This document shows positions 32,660 to 45,259 of a stretch of 64,000 nt of DNA, one piece after another. A program made the translations under genes and the position numbers. This DNA comes from Rhexocercosporidium sp. MPI-PUGE-AT-0058. Its lineage: Eukaryota; Ascomycota; Leotiomycetes; Helotiales. Below the pieces are notes generated by a model. That model saw only the letters and a program-made list of their open reading frames with translations. It did not search any database and was not told the DNA's origin. Position 1 is the stretch's first letter, and every line of letters starts with the position of its first letter. Location: NCBI GenBank assembly GCA_020746875.1, contig JAGTJL010000015.1:868001-932000 (forward strand). Direction: 5' to 3'.

Positions 32660-34766
32660 CTAGATTTCTTCTTTCGAGATGATGGATTGACCATCCCACT
32701 CCTTACAGAATCCAAAGAAACTTCGACGGACGCAGTGGGACTTTCCACCTGGTGTGTTGGTTGGAGTTGGTGTGGACGTTGGTGATGGGTCGACACATAT
32801 CAGTCCAAACCATTCTTTCGACGTACACGAATGAGTGCTCGTGGAACTTGGTGCTGTCGAGGTTGGCATTGGGGGCGGAGAAGTGATGGTGTGTGATCGA
32901 GTTGAAGTCACGTCACCGCATCCCCAGAACAGACCAGGAGTTTCGCAGTTTGTTGAAGTTGGTTTGGTTGAAGCAGGCGATGTGGATGTTGGGTCCTTGC
33001 ATCCAAACCAACCAGGTGTCTCGCAGGTGGTCGTGGACGTGGAGGTTGATGTTTTAGTCGGAGTAGGCGAACTGACACTAGTACTGGTGGTTGTCGTAGT
33101 CGTCTCATCATTGCAGCCAAACCACCCCGGAGTCTTGCATGTCGAAGTGGATGTAGTTGTGGTGCTGGTACTAGTTGTCGTCCCGGTTGTGGTTGTAGTC
33201 TCGTCCAGGCACCCCCACCAACCAGGGGTTTGACATGTTGATGTTCGTGTCCTGGTTTTGGTAGTCGTGGACGAAGGTAAGGTTGAGGTCTTGCTACTGT
33301 TTCCAGTAACTTCCTTCCAAAGCGGGCAATCATAGCACTCGGGTGTAAACTTGCATTCTGGTGCTTTAGTCCACTTCTTGATGACATTTTCGATAACGTA
33401 GATGATCTTGTGGGTGATGATCGAGACCCTCGTGCCATTGAGATTCACAACGTCGAAGACACACTCCCTGCCGGTATGGCATGCACTCTCAAGAGCATAT
33501 CCTGCATATGAGCACGAAGCTGTGGCTCCATTGCAAGTCCCCATATAGATTGGATCCGCATTCTGTCCAAAGTGAAAAGCTCCAGTGTATTCCCGTTGTC
33601 CTGGTCTATCAGGGTCAACTCCTGGTGGAACCGGAAGTCCAAGTCGGTTGGCTGGTAGAGCATCTGGAACTGCTTGAAAGGTCAAGACAGGCTTCCCATA
33701 GGTCAGTCCAATCATAGCACTGACAGAGCCTCCTAGAGAATGGCCAGACATCCAGACTTCCGAGTTGGGATACATTGCAGTGACATTGCTATATAAGCTC
33801 CGAGCTGCGGCGTAGTATCGATTTTCCTTCTTGAGACTTTTCTTCAGGCAAGTCAAGTTGCAAGTGTATGTTCCGGAAGCACAGTCGCATACCTGGCGGT
33901 AGAACGAGCTTCCCTGCTGTCCACAGCAACAGCTGAAGAAGAGGTTATCATTCTCCTTGTCGTTGGTAGTCGTTCCATCTCCATCCCAAATGGCCAAGGT
34001 CGTCCCCTTGAGTCCAATGACTATCGTAGAGTTGTCCTCGTTTCCGTATAGGTATCCTCGCAGCCCATCACTATCCCAGCCAAAGCCCACGTCGTTCGTC
34101 CGGTTGAAGCCTCCATGCACATCCTTCCAGTCCCCGGTATCCGGCGCGTCAACGTAGGCATTTGCTGCCATTTGAGCAAAAGTCAAGATCGTTTCCATGT
34201 CGGTGACATCGGGACCCTGCACATCATCCATCGTCCATGCTTCTGGTGATGAAGCCCATACATCTGAGTACTCTCTCGCTGCCGCCACCATAGGATCTAC
34301 AACCGAGGGGCGGGCATCCTTCAATCGGTGAATCTTCATAGGACTAGTTCGCACCACTAGCGGTCGGTCGACTTTCTCCACATTCCCCTCCTCCGATTCT
34401 ATCCACAAGTGTTGTGCTGTCTTTGGTACATCGTGTCGTCTGTGGACCGTGGGGCGGTTGAGATCCCCATGGTGGAAGACATGCCGTAACGTCTATGAAG
34501 GTCAGCAAATGGCTTTGTGTATAGCAAATGGGATGGCATACAAATACATGTTCGTCATTCCTGGATGTTGGGACATCTGGTTGTGAAAGGGAGGGGGGAA
34601 GTATGGGTATTGGTTCTTGTTGTTGTTGCTGCTGCTGCTGCTGTTGACTCGCGGCATCGGAGGCACCAGCAATCGGGGTTGATAAGGCGAGGAACGAAAG
34701 CAGCAGGCCAGCTGTGACTCTGCCGGCAGAAGTGCATCTCGGATGAGGTTGCCGTTGGAGTTTCAT
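32660..34766 (-). CDS. ATG15: Atg15 vacuolar phospholipase/lipase with long cysteine-repeat tail
   Basis: There are two exons read right to left, 34766-34542 and 34492-32660, encoding 685 residues. The splice gives EHVFTLRHVFHHGD, the conserved Atg15 start. The N-terminus has a hydrophobic anchor (AGLLLSFLALSTPIAG) followed by a run of ten Gln. The class-3 lipase domain carries GHSLGG at 325-330 with Ser327 as nucleophile, and HFGQNADPIYMGTCNG. From about residue 465 the tail is Ser/Thr-rich and carries repeated Cys modules of the form CxTPGWFGC. Atg15 reaches the vacuole as a membrane protein through the multivesicular-body route and breaks down autophagic bodies. The lipase part is complete. 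Long low-complexity tails are usual in filamentous fungi, but the ordered modules deserve notice. Confidence 0.95.
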
Positions 34767-35727
34767 GGTCAAGGAATATGGTGGTGCAGACAATAGAAAA
34801 GGAAAAGGAGAGAGTGTTAAGTTGAGGAGGAGAGAGGGAGTGTGGTGGTGATGATGATGATGAGTTGGAATGAAATGGGGCGGCTTCCCTCTCCGCATGC
34901 ACACACCCTCCACCCAGGCGATCGTCAAAGAGGCGTCAGGTGGGTGCCAGGGGGAGGGAATTGGCTGGGATTGGCTGGGATTGGTTGGGGTTGGGCGAGG
35001 CTGCACGAGTCACTGAGGAGTGGAGTGGAGGGAGGGTTCACTCAGGCCACTCAAGGCTTAGCCACTCAAGGTCACCACCCACTGAGTCAAACGAAACGGG
35101 GGTACGTAAGTACGCAAGGCAACTCTGTACCTGAGGGCAGGTGAGGTACAGTACGGTCGGTGCTGTGCGGTGCAGTGCAGTGCAGTGCAGTATGTACCAA
35201 AGTACTTACGTACCAAAGTACTTTACTACTTCGTACTCTCTGGAGGCTGTCCCGCTGATTGGAAGAGAGACGGTGAGTGCTCACATGTACCCCCAGATCC
35301 ATGCCCCATTATACGCAGCAGGAATCCTCTCACCAAACAGCCTTCCCGCAGCTCCGCGTCATACTAACTACCCACGCTCTGGGTTCTATGCACTGCATCT
35401 CACCTCCCCTCCCCTCCCTCACCTACAGTAAGGTAATAGTAATAACTGCAGCAGCATACTCTCGTGGATTATCCCGGGCTCGAGAGATGTAATACAGTCG
35501 TAGTATATCCGCGTTTCTCGTCTCCGCAATCCTTTGGCCTTTCATTGCCTCACATTCGTTCATCCAACGATCTCATCCCGGCTGTATCTGAGTTTCAGTC
35601 GTAGACACTTCATGCGGCAGCGTTCGCTGGGCAAGACCTGACGGATTTACAAATAGGTAAGTAGAAGTCCCTTCCCCTCGCAGTCCACCTTCCGATATCT
35701 TTGCTTCTTGCTAGAAGACATGCCAAC
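34767..35727. promoter_or_regulatory. Divergent promoter region with short repeats
   Basis: The stretch separates ATG15 from the VPS9 gene. It contains gtgcagtgcagtgcagtgca at 35170-35189 and two copies of gtaccaaagtactt at 35194 and 35210. It also has CACTCAAGG-type repeats near 35040-35070 and three gattggctgg-like units near 34960-34990. No gene is seen. Confidence 0.5.
35194..35223. repeat. Direct repeat with AAGTACTT palindrome
   Basis: Two copies of gtaccaaagtactt are spaced 16 bases apart, and each contains the perfect 8-base palindrome aagtactt. They lie in the shared promoter of ATG15 and the VPS9 gene and could be binding sites for a dimeric regulator. Confidence 0.6.
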
Positions 35728-38111
35728 ATGCAAGCAATTACTGACAAGATGATGTTCACTCTCCCAGAGTTTATGGCATCTCCAGAACGCAAGACCGACC
35801 ACCAACGCCCTCGCCCATTACAGCTATCAAAGTCCTTTATCAAGCCTCCACCGCCGAGTCCGGACCGCAGTACAAGAGTTCAAAGAGCCCACACTATTCA
35901 GAATGGGGTAGCATCAGAAACGATGATGGCCGATAAGTCAACTTCAGCAAAGGGGGATAGGCGGCAGCGGACGCAATCACATCTGTTCGAGAAAGGAGGA
36001 TCAGAGGAGGAGGACAGTGGAAATAACGAAACGACCGGGAAACTGCCAGATGACTTTGATAAACTTCCAATAGAGCTAGTCAGTCTAAGTGATAGGTTTG
36101 TGATTCAAGTTCCGGGAAGAGGGACTCGCTAAGTCTTTGCCAGCTTCATCGATTCGCTCTCTGCCAAAGTCCATTCTACCCCACCATCTGTCGACAAGTT
36201 ATCCGCCTTGTTCCAAGACTTCTATGTTGTCGCTGCCAACCATATCCATACTCATATCTCTGCGCTCTCCTCTCGCCAACATCGAGAGAGCTCCCCAGCA
36301 CCTTCGGTAGCTACCAGGATAAGGGCAAAAGCTGCATCGATTAGCAACAAAGATAGGCCTAAGGTTCCACTTGTAAGAAGGGATTCCGAGCAGCAGATGC
36401 TGACTGTTGAGGAAATTGCGGACCGAAAGCGTGCTAGGAAAGTGCTGGAGCAGAAACGGGTTGCCCTCGAGGAAGCTGTTGAGCGGAGGGTGACTGAAGG
36501 AATCTACAATCGAATATGGAGACATAGGAGTACTCAGGACGAGGCCCAGGATGAAAAACTGCGTTCCAAAACTGCGGCTTTATCAGTAGTCGGGATTGGC
36601 TTAACAGATCTTGGAATAGATCTGGGCCAAGAGTCAAGCGAAAGCCCAGATGCTACTGAAGATAAGGAGAAGGAAGTCAGGGAATGGCTTGAAGGTGCGA
36701 GGGAAGAGCTGATAGCCATGAACGACGAGAAATATCCTCTTGGCAAATTGCAACATTTGAAAGCAGCTCACAAGGCTATTGTCGATACGCTAGCACACTT
36801 TCACCCCTCGTCGTCAGCAGACGAGATCATGCCGATGTTGATATATACTTTGATCACATCTCGACCCGAAGGCATTGATGTTATCAGCAACTTGTACTTC
36901 ATTCAAAGGTTTCGGAATGAAAGCAAGATCGATGGAGAGGCTGCATATTGCTTAACGAATCTGGAAGCAGCCATTACATTCCTTGAAACGGTGGATCTTG
37001 CAAGTCTCAGAGCGGATGAGAATCCTTCTGGACCTTCAAAGTCAAATAGTCGACCGACTACTCCCAGGTTGGAGAAACCTGACCCAATGCTCGCACCCAC
37101 ACCTTCTCCAAAACCATCGACTCCCGAGGTCAACTCGGACAATGCAAGTCCAACAATCACGAAATCTCACAGTTTCCCAGCCGGACTACGTCCAACCCAA
37201 CAGATCCAGAACCGAAGACTTAGCGACATGTTCCAACCACCAGCAGTCCTGGGTGCGGCTGGCGACGCAGTTATGAATACTGCCGATCAAGGTTTCAAGA
37301 CGATAGGCACCAGCCTTGGTGATAGCTACAAGTTCTTGGTTGGGAAGTTGAAGGAGCGGCAAGAAGAGTCGAGTGGAGAGAAGACCGAGATTATCGTTCC
37401 CAAAACACTAGACGATGCGCGTAAACTCGTCAGCACTCCTCCACTCGAAGATGAGGAATCAGCTAGTGGAGCAAGCTCGCTTCACAGCACTGAAGTGTCC
37501 GGAAGGACTAGAGCTGATTCGGGCGCCAGGTTGGATGATAAAGTTCTGAGCATCATCGGTGGCCGGAAGCTCGCTCGTGATAGAAGTACAGACAGCGTGA
37601 GGAGTGCCAGCACGACCGGAAGCGGCAAGAAGGTGGCATTTGCCGAGGAAGGTGCCAGTAAAGTTCCCTCGCCTTTACACACTTCTGCTCCAGTACCGGC
37701 ACCAGCAAACCCAGCCATCGTAGAGTCAATGAGGAATCTTGGAAACTCTTTGAACCCCATGAGCAGGATTGCTGGAATGGGGATGATGCGGGGTTTTGGA
37801 CGTACTACACCAGTAGCTACCACACCGACAACGCCAAATCCCAGCAAACCAATACCAGATGGTGGAATCGCGGATCTGACAACAGTAAGCCCCCTTCTCT
37901 CAACCATGTTGTCCATCTACTAACAAAAGCCCAGGCCTTCCCAGACCTTGCACCTTCACTTCCAGCAAAAGAAGTGCCCAAGATCGCACCACCGATCAAG
38001 AAATTCATGGAGCTGCAGAATCCAGGCGAGTTGAGGATCAACGAAGTATTAGAGCTCCTGCGAGATTACAGGCGGTTAGCCGGAGCATTGAAGGATCTAG
38101 GTGCTGTTTGA
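35728..38111 (+). CDS. VPS9-domain protein, probable Rab5-type GEF
   Basis: There are three exons, 35728-36095, 36144-37884 and 37935-38111, encoding 761 residues. Intron 1 (48 nt) uses a GTTTGT donor and joins LSD to SFIDSLSAKV; its frame agrees with exons 2 and 3. The start is the first ATG of the open frame; ATGs at 35752 or 35773 are alternatives. The VPS9 core lies around residues 290-400, with the block DEIMPMLIYTLITSRPEG and then YCLTNLEAAITFLE. These match the Asp and Tyr/Thr-containing catalytic face of Rab5 exchange factors (Vps9, Muk1). The rest is disordered and rich in Ser, Pro and Thr, and a short helix ends the protein (ELRINEVLELLRDYRRLAG). It likely activates Rab5/Vps21 on endosomes. 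It has no CUE domain, so it is closer to Muk1 than to Vps9. Confidence 0.88.
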
Positions 38112-38820
38112 TTGATTGAGATTGGGCCGTTCTCTAGCTTACTTTAGTTGGTTTGAATTTGCGTTTGGTCAGGCGTGGCGGGTAAGGCATCTTTGGCGTT
38201 CTGGATGGCATGAGAGATACAAGACTTTGTATTTCCTCTGGCGTTACCAATCATTAGGACAGGAACGTGAACTCGAACGAGTGAGTGAGTGATACTCCTC
38301 GAATTTGATTAGATTTAGAAAAGCCATTACTACGAAGTAGTAAACCTATATCTACTTTCTTATTTATACTTCATCGAGGTATCAATCTTTTTGAACAAGC
38401 TGCAACTCTGCAAGGCAAGAGTGCTTAAGTTGAAGGTGTTTATATTGAAATCAGAACATGAATTAAACGATCACTTAGTCGTAGCGGTAAGGCCAATGAT
38501 GCGATCCCAAGGAGATGTAGAACCTATGATTGGCCGATCAACATCAAAAGATCCACTCCAAAAGATCTCTTCTCAACGTCATTTCCATCCCACTTGCAAG
38601 CACCAAAAGCTACCCCACAAACCGCTAGGAGCTATCTCTTTCGGTCCAAAGGCGCCAGCAGGGCATTCTTCCTTCTCCACATCTCCAATCTCACATCAAC
38701 AGGCTCACAACCCTCCCGCCACTCTCATCACGATACTTTCATGTCTCTCAAATGACCCCCACCCTGTAAACCCCCAAACTTCCAAGTCCAAGTCTATCCA
38801 TCTCTTCAAAAGAGAAGAAA
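38112..38820. other. Intergenic before BOR1
   Basis: The 709 bases hold the 3' end of the VPS9 gene and the BOR1 promoter. The last 250 bases are C/A-rich on the plus strand, as is usual for fungal leaders. No gene is seen. Confidence 0.5.
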
Positions 38821-41782
38821 ATGGCCTCTCAACCAGGAACCAACACATTCTCCCTCCCCACCACCCTACAACACGATACACCATCCCACGACCCCAACCC
38901 CAGCTCCTCCCGGAAACCATGGCATCAACGCCTAGCTCTCCCCTTCAACTCCTCCTCATCTCGCGACTCAGCGACTCACAGAGAAACAGAAAGAGAAAGA
39001 GAAAATGGGAATGGGAATGGGAATGGGAATAGGAATAGGAATGATCTGCACCACGCTCAGACGAACACGAACGCCAGCACGCGGAGTAAACACGTCGCTA
39101 AATGGTGGAAAGTCCGGCTCTTCAGAGGCATGATTAACGATGTGAGGAGACGCCTGCCGTTTTACTGGAGTGATTGGGTGGATGCGTGGGATTATAGGGT
39201 GGTGCCTGCGACGGTGTATATGTATTTTGCAAAGTACATCTCCCCTCTTCCTCCTCCTCCTCGGGTTCTAGCTTAAGACTGGGTTTGGAAGAGGGTTGGT
39301 TGATTGGTGACTTGTGCTGTGCTGTGCTGTGCTGTGCTGATTTGTGAGGATAGTATCTTACCGGCTCTGGCGTTCTCGTTGGATATGTAAGGATTCACTC
39401 TCCGCGACCCCCAGTGAGGATCTAGATGGCTGATGCTGTGTAGGTTCACTAAGACAGATATGAGCTATGGCGTGAATGAAGTGCTGCTCGCTTCTGTTCT
39501 TGGCTCGGTGGTTTTTGCGGTTTTTGCTGCTCAGCCGTTGGTGATTGTTGGGGTTACGGGTCCTATCACTGTTTTTAACTAGTAAGTATCTTTGACTGTT
39601 GAGGAGTAATGGTGCTGATGAGATTGTAGCACTGTGTATGATATCATGACGCCGACGGGGACGAATTATTTTGCGTTCATGGCGCTTATTGGCTTGTGAG
39701 TCTTCTTCCATTCTGCCCCTGAGTATGAGGCAGAGAGCTTCTCTCGGTGTTACCGAAAAGCAACTGGTGGCTTCCATTTCGTCAGATGCAGAGAGCCCTC
39801 AAAATCCCCAAGAAATTACCTTGCCGGATCCCCTCTAACGATATTCCAGATGGTCTCTAGTAATGCACTGGATCCTGGCTATAACCAACGCCTGCAACGC
39901 CCTTAAATACGTCACCCGATTCTCCTGTGACATCTTTGGATTCTACGTAGCATTCATCTACCTCCAGAAAGGTATCCAAGTCCTCACACGACAAGGCTCA
40001 ACCGAGCCCTTCTACCTCTCAATCGTAATCTCCCTCCTCGTCCTTGTAGTAGGCTACCTCTGCGGTGTTATTGGATCCAGCCCCCTCTTCCAGCACTACA
40101 TCCGAGTCTTCATCAAGGATTACGGCACCCCGCTCACGGTGGTGTTCTTCACAGGATTCGTGCATATCGGTAGGATGAGGGATGTTAATCTGCAGACGCT
40201 GCCGACTAGCAAAGCGTTCTTCCCTACGATGGACAGGGGATGGTTTATCCATTTCTGGGATATTAGTGTTGGGGATGTTTTTATTGCTATTCCGTTCGCT
40301 ATCTTGCTTACTATCTTGTTTTATTTTGATCATAATGGTATGCCAAGATGGGATATAATCTCGACTTCTGCAAATGTGTATTCCTATCTATTCGAACATG
40401 TACTGACACATTCAGTCTCCTCCCTCATTGCCCAAGGCACAGAATTTCCTCTTCGAAAACCAGCCGGTTTCCACTGGTAAGCGTACCCCTCTTAGTCAGA
40501 CAACCATAAAGTCAAGCCTCTCGAAAAAGATCATAGCATTATTCAGTCTTTATTATTATCAAGACTTAGTACCCAAACAAAATATCGCATACTAACCCTC
40601 CACACAGGGATATCTTCCTCCTCGGCCTAACAACCGGCATAGCAGGCCTCCTCGGCATCCCCTTCCCCAACGGCCTCATCCCCCAAGCCCCCTTCCACAC
40701 CTCCTCCCTCTGCGTAACAAAGGTAATCTCCGACCCCCAAGAAGAGCGCTCCTCAAAAGGTCACGTCACAACCGTGATCTCCCACGTCGTCGAGCAGCGC
40801 TTCTCCAACCTCGCCCAAGGCCTCCTCACGCTCGGCACCATGACCGGTCCCTTGCTAGTCGTGCTGCACCTCATCCCGCAGGGCGTGCTCGCGGGCCTGT
40901 TCTTCGTCATGGGCGTGCAAGCGCTCGAGGGGAATGGAATCACGTTGAAGATTCTCTTTCTGCTGAAGGACAAGTCGATGACGCCGGCGGGGGAGCCGTT
41001 GAAGAGGATACGCAGGAGGAAGGCGATTTGGGGATTTGTGGCTATTCAGCTATTTGGGTTCGGTGCTACGTTTGCTATCACGCAGACGATTGCCGCGGTG
41101 GGGTTTCCGATTATTATTCTGTTGTTGATTCCTGTTAGGACGGTATGTGTGATCCTTTCAATCCTTTTCCTTGTCTGTGGTTGTGGTTGTGGTTGTGTGG
41201 CTGGGCTGGATTTTGTGGAGTGTTTTGAGTGCTGACTTTTTTGATGGGTGAAGTGGTTGCTACCGAGGTATTTCAAGGATAGCGAGTTGAGGATCTTGGA
41301 TGCGCCGACGGCGAGCCCGTTCACGATGGTTAGTGTAGGTGGGAACTATGGCGAGGAAGGGGAGGAAGATGGTGTGGTGGGGAGTGGACAGGAGACTGCG
41401 GTGCAGAGTGGGATGGGGAGTGATGGAGAAGGTGTGTTGGTTGGTAGCAGTGAGTGCTCTTCGTTTCCCTAACCCTTGTTTGCTTTTGTTTTGATATTCT
41501 GATATCCTGATTTTCTGATGTTCCGATTTCTGTTCTCGTGGCGAGTGGAGGGTAGTGAGAACGGCAGTGCTGACAATCACATTTACAGAAGATGCCGATG
41601 CCGACAGTGACGAAGCGAGAGCTGAGCGTGGAGAAGGCGGATCTAGACTTGGTATGAAGAGGAGAGAAAGCTGGAGGGGTGAGGGGAGGAGTGGCAGGTG
41701 GGATGAGAGTGGAGATGGATTCGAGATGCAGGATCATCGGCCGGGTGTCAGTAGGAGGAGCGTGAGTAGGCAGTCGAAGTAG
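38821..41782 (+). CDS. BOR1: Bor1-type borate/anion transporter
   Basis: There are nine exons: 38821-39233, 39354-39386, 39444-39581, 39630-39695, 39850-40337, 40416-40476, 40608-41142, 41254-41449, 41589-41782. They total 2124 nt and 707 residues with consistent phases. After a hydrophilic N-terminus, the SLC4-family core begins RRRLPFYWSDWVDAWDYR. It continues with FAAQPLVIVGVTGPITVFNYTVYDIM and later PFHTSSLCVTKVISDPQEER. The family exports borate across the plasma membrane and, in yeast, also acts at the vacuole. The C-terminus is a long acidic and basic cytosolic tail. Exon 1 encodes a (GN)n stretch from a GGGAAT hexanucleotide repeat. Intron 1 holds a (GCTGT)n tract at about 39315-39340. 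Exon 2 is only 33 nt. The gene appears intact. Confidence 0.94.
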
Positions 41783-43733
41783 AGGGTATTAGGTATGGAA
41801 TTCGACAGAGGAGTGTTGGCCTGCAATACCCTAAAGAAAAAAAACGTATGGCGATTTCTCAGTGATTGTCGTCTGATTTACAGAGGTTTGAATGGCTTTG
41901 GTTGTCGTTTGTTTTGTTTGGCCTTAAAAGGGGTAGACTTCGCTAAGGAGCGTGGGGTTATTTGGCGAGCTTGTGTTTGCTTGCCGTCAAACAGAGTTAT
42001 TCTGAAACGACTTGTTATAAAGACAGCGCGAGGATGCCTGGCCTAGATACCTAATAGACAATGCGATATGATATGCTTTGAGCCAGATGACAGTGTCGAG
42101 GCTGTTTTCTTCTTCTTTTTTCTCGGCTCACCCTAGATGTCTTAATCCTTAAACTCTATGAATCCCTCCTCCCTTACATCTCTCTTAATTGAATAATTTG
42201 AGTTATGCGTGTTCCTATTCGTCTTACTATCGCTTGCCACAGCTTCTTTGTGTCGATTCAAGCCGAGCATGTCCGAGAATTCCGGATGAGATACCTACTA
42301 CAACAACTCCGTACTCTTTCTTGACCGTCCAAACAATTATGCAAGCCACGCACACCCATCGTCTCGTATGCTGTACAGTAAATCCACCCTTGAACCTTAC
42401 CGAACAATCTTTTCCCTCTTCCTCTCTTCCCCATTTACACGTATTCCGTTTAGGACGATTAGGCTTTCGTGGTGTTGTATTATTGGATATGGAAAAAGGT
42501 GTGGCTGCAGGGTGGCGCACAGTATTGATATTTTTCGTTTTTAGAGGTGTGCGCTAGGCTAGGAGCGCTCAGACTTGGACTTGCTTGCGGATTCCGTAGG
42601 GGAAGAAAAGCTTCGTCTGAACTTTCTGATCGGGGTTTCTAGAAGGCGAGATGTGACGGTGGGTCTGTGGGCTTGTTTTGTGAACCCGTCATCGGATTTG
42701 AGATAGACTTGATCAAAAGATCTAGGCTAAGATTTAAAGGCAACAGGCATTTCCTCCTCGCTCTACCTCGTATCTTCTTTTGGGGTTGTGAAGAAATTAT
42801 CAATGTGGCTTTGCGTGCCGGAGCTGGATGGGGTAAAATGGAGCAATGTCCTCCCCTCCATAACACGCGCGGGATATTACAGTGCTGTATGGGAGGTAAT
42901 AGTAGAATCCCCTGGATCTTAATAAAACGTCCAGCGATTCACGCCCTTTGTGGAGAAGGTCACAGCTTTGTTTATTAGTGCCAGCGCGATGGAGCCACGA
43001 CACATCAATTGTCCATTGAATTTGCAGAATCGCCTTCACTTGATAAAGGGGCATTCCGTCATTCAGCTGTTATTCTCGAAGCAAATCTTTCAGGGCTTGG
43101 CTGAATTACTGGATGTTTGTTGAGGACTGGCTGGCTGTCCATGTCCGGAGAGAAAGAGGCGATATTTGATGATTTGACGAGGGGAATCACAGGACGTGAA
43201 GGGACCAGGGGCACACGATGGAACAATCTCCAGCCCTGACCCCACCGGCCCCTGATTCGTCGCCCGGCCCCGTTGAGCCTCGTCTTAGCCTGCACTAGCC
43301 TGCACTAGCCCTCGCTAGCCCGCCAAGGAGCAGGCATTAGGGATAAACTAATGCAGACACGGACATGATAGGCCGAAAGGAGAGTAGCCCCGCAGATTTG
43401 CAGCTGCTGATTGGCGGTGGGGCTTAAGCGAGATGAAACTCACGATTTTCTGCTGTTCTCCGGATGAACTCGAAGGCTTCGTTGCACCGTCTGGTCTCGT
43501 CCCATTTCCCCCTCACCCTCACCACCACCGTCCGACAATAACTCCTCGAGACTCGACTCGAGCCAGCCAGCCTCTGTCTGCACTCCGACGGTGACAGCAC
43601 AGGAGAGCCTCTGGTATGACGGCAATGAGTTGACGACGCATTTCTCAATCATCGCGTCAATCCGCGGCTTTCAATTCTGCAATCCAGCGCTGTCGATACA
43701 GCAGCAGCACGACGCAGTACCCGAACCGCAACG
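41783..43733. other. 2-kb intergenic stretch
   Basis: No supported gene is seen. A short repeat, cctgcactagcctgcactagccctcgctagcc, lies near 43285-43320. The right end is the leader of the membrane-protein gene. Confidence 0.45.
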
Positions 43734-45259
43734 ATGGGCGACCATCACCACTTCGGCAGGTCATCACTCCTTCTGGCCAGCCACGACAGAGCTCATCGCG
43801 AGCATATACATCAACACAATCTTTTACACCGTGCGGGCTGGGGCAATGTAGTAGGCGCAACAGTGACAGAGGTCGTGGCTACCGTGTCCGTCATTCAGCA
43901 AGTCACTGTCGATTCCAATGGCATTACAATCGGCCTTTACACATTCACCGCGGACTCGACTGGCGGCACATCCTTCCCACCCACAACAACGGAGAACGCT
44001 ACTCCTTCTATAACACCAGCGAGTCCAGGGACGAGCGGCTCGGGCTCTACGGCCTCATCGACGGCCGGATCTGGACCAGGAGACCAGCAAGCGAATAATG
44101 CGGCTTCCTCCTCACAGTCTTTACTTTCCATTCAAAACTTACAGTCATCATCTGCTGCAACAACTCCTTCCTCGATACCCACGACTTTTGCTTCAATTCT
44201 TGCTAATTCAACCTCCTGTAAGTCCAAGTCGAAAGCAGTCCGAAGGTAAAGAAGTAGAAGAAGAAGCGACTGACCAGTTGACTAGTAATACCAGTATCAA
44301 GCGCAACCAGCTTGACACCAAGTTTCTCCAACTCATCAACATCTTCCTCAACACTTTCTGGCTCATCTTCTGACTCAGTATCCGTCAATCTTCTATCCTC
44401 GAGCACTATCTCTGACGAATCGTCCACCTCGTCATTCGCATCTACTTCATCTGTTTTCTCGACAAATTCAGCATCACCGACGGCGACTCCCACCGATGGC
44501 ATTGGCGGTGGAGGAACTGGGACAGGATCGGGCGACACATCGACTGGCACTGCAGCTGCTGGTAGTGGCGATGGTTCAGATTCAACACCATCGACTTCGA
44601 CCGTTGTTGGAGGTGTTGTAGGCGGTGTGGCCGGTGCTGCAATCCTAATATTCCTTCTAATGTTTCTGATTCGCTGGAAGAGGCGCAATTCCTCCATGTT
44701 GGCTTTGGGAAGTGGAGAAGGAGATGCAGCAACATCTCGTAGCGTACCCCCGTCTCAGCCACCTGGAGGAATGGCTGAACGATCTTCCTACGGTGCTTTC
44801 GCTGTTCCAGCCGCCTTGGCTTCGCTCACAGGATATAAACGATCTTCACAAAGAACGGAGGACCGAAATACCATCTCGTCAACTGCCGGAAGCGAGAGAG
44901 GCTTCTATCGGGTTTCTGGAAGGAAACTACCATCAGTTCTGCAGAGTGGCGGGGATGGTTATGGTGGCGGTATCATGGAGTCGAATACCCTGAGCGGATC
45001 ATCCTTCTACCGAGACTCTCAAGGCTTCTATGGCGGTCCTGGTGGTCCAGTCTCGCCTCCTCTTGGTCTGTCGATGGCTCGTGACAGTGGCGTTCCAATT
45101 ATGAGAGAAGGTCCGGCCCGAACACCAGTCACAGAACAGGGACCGTTTGCAAACCCTCCAGCACCACTGACACCGCCACCACGCCGGCCCGATGTTGTTG
45201 GGCGGTCACATCCTTCGTTTGATGGGTCTCAGCGGTCCCGGTTTACAGAAGAGGTTTGA
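43734..45259 (+). CDS. Single-pass membrane protein with Ser/Thr-rich ectodomain
   Basis: There are two exons, 43734-44217 and 44286-45259, encoding 485 residues. The 68-nt intron joins STS to LIPVSS in phase 1. The N-terminus is His-rich and charged (GDHHHFGR, HREHIHQHN) with no obvious signal peptide. A short ordered block follows (TEVVATVSVIQQVTVDSNG), then about 160 residues of Ser and Thr that should be heavily O-mannosylated. One membrane span lies at about 268-292 (VVGGVVGGVAGAAILIFLLMF) with a stop-transfer RWKRR. The cytosolic tail is Gly- and Pro-rich. The layout resembles Mid2/Wsc-type wall sensors, but there is no WSC cysteine domain, so the sensor role is only a suggestion. I believe related proteins occur in other Pezizomycotina. 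Confidence 0.82.

Noticed and set aside
32835..33233. 132-codon Val-rich plus-strand frame opposite ATG15
   Set aside because: It is the reverse reading of the Thr/Ser-rich tail and has no protein character of its own.
37482..37916. 144-codon minus-strand frame opposite the VPS9 gene
   Set aside because: It is an antisense shadow of a confirmed exon with no independent support.
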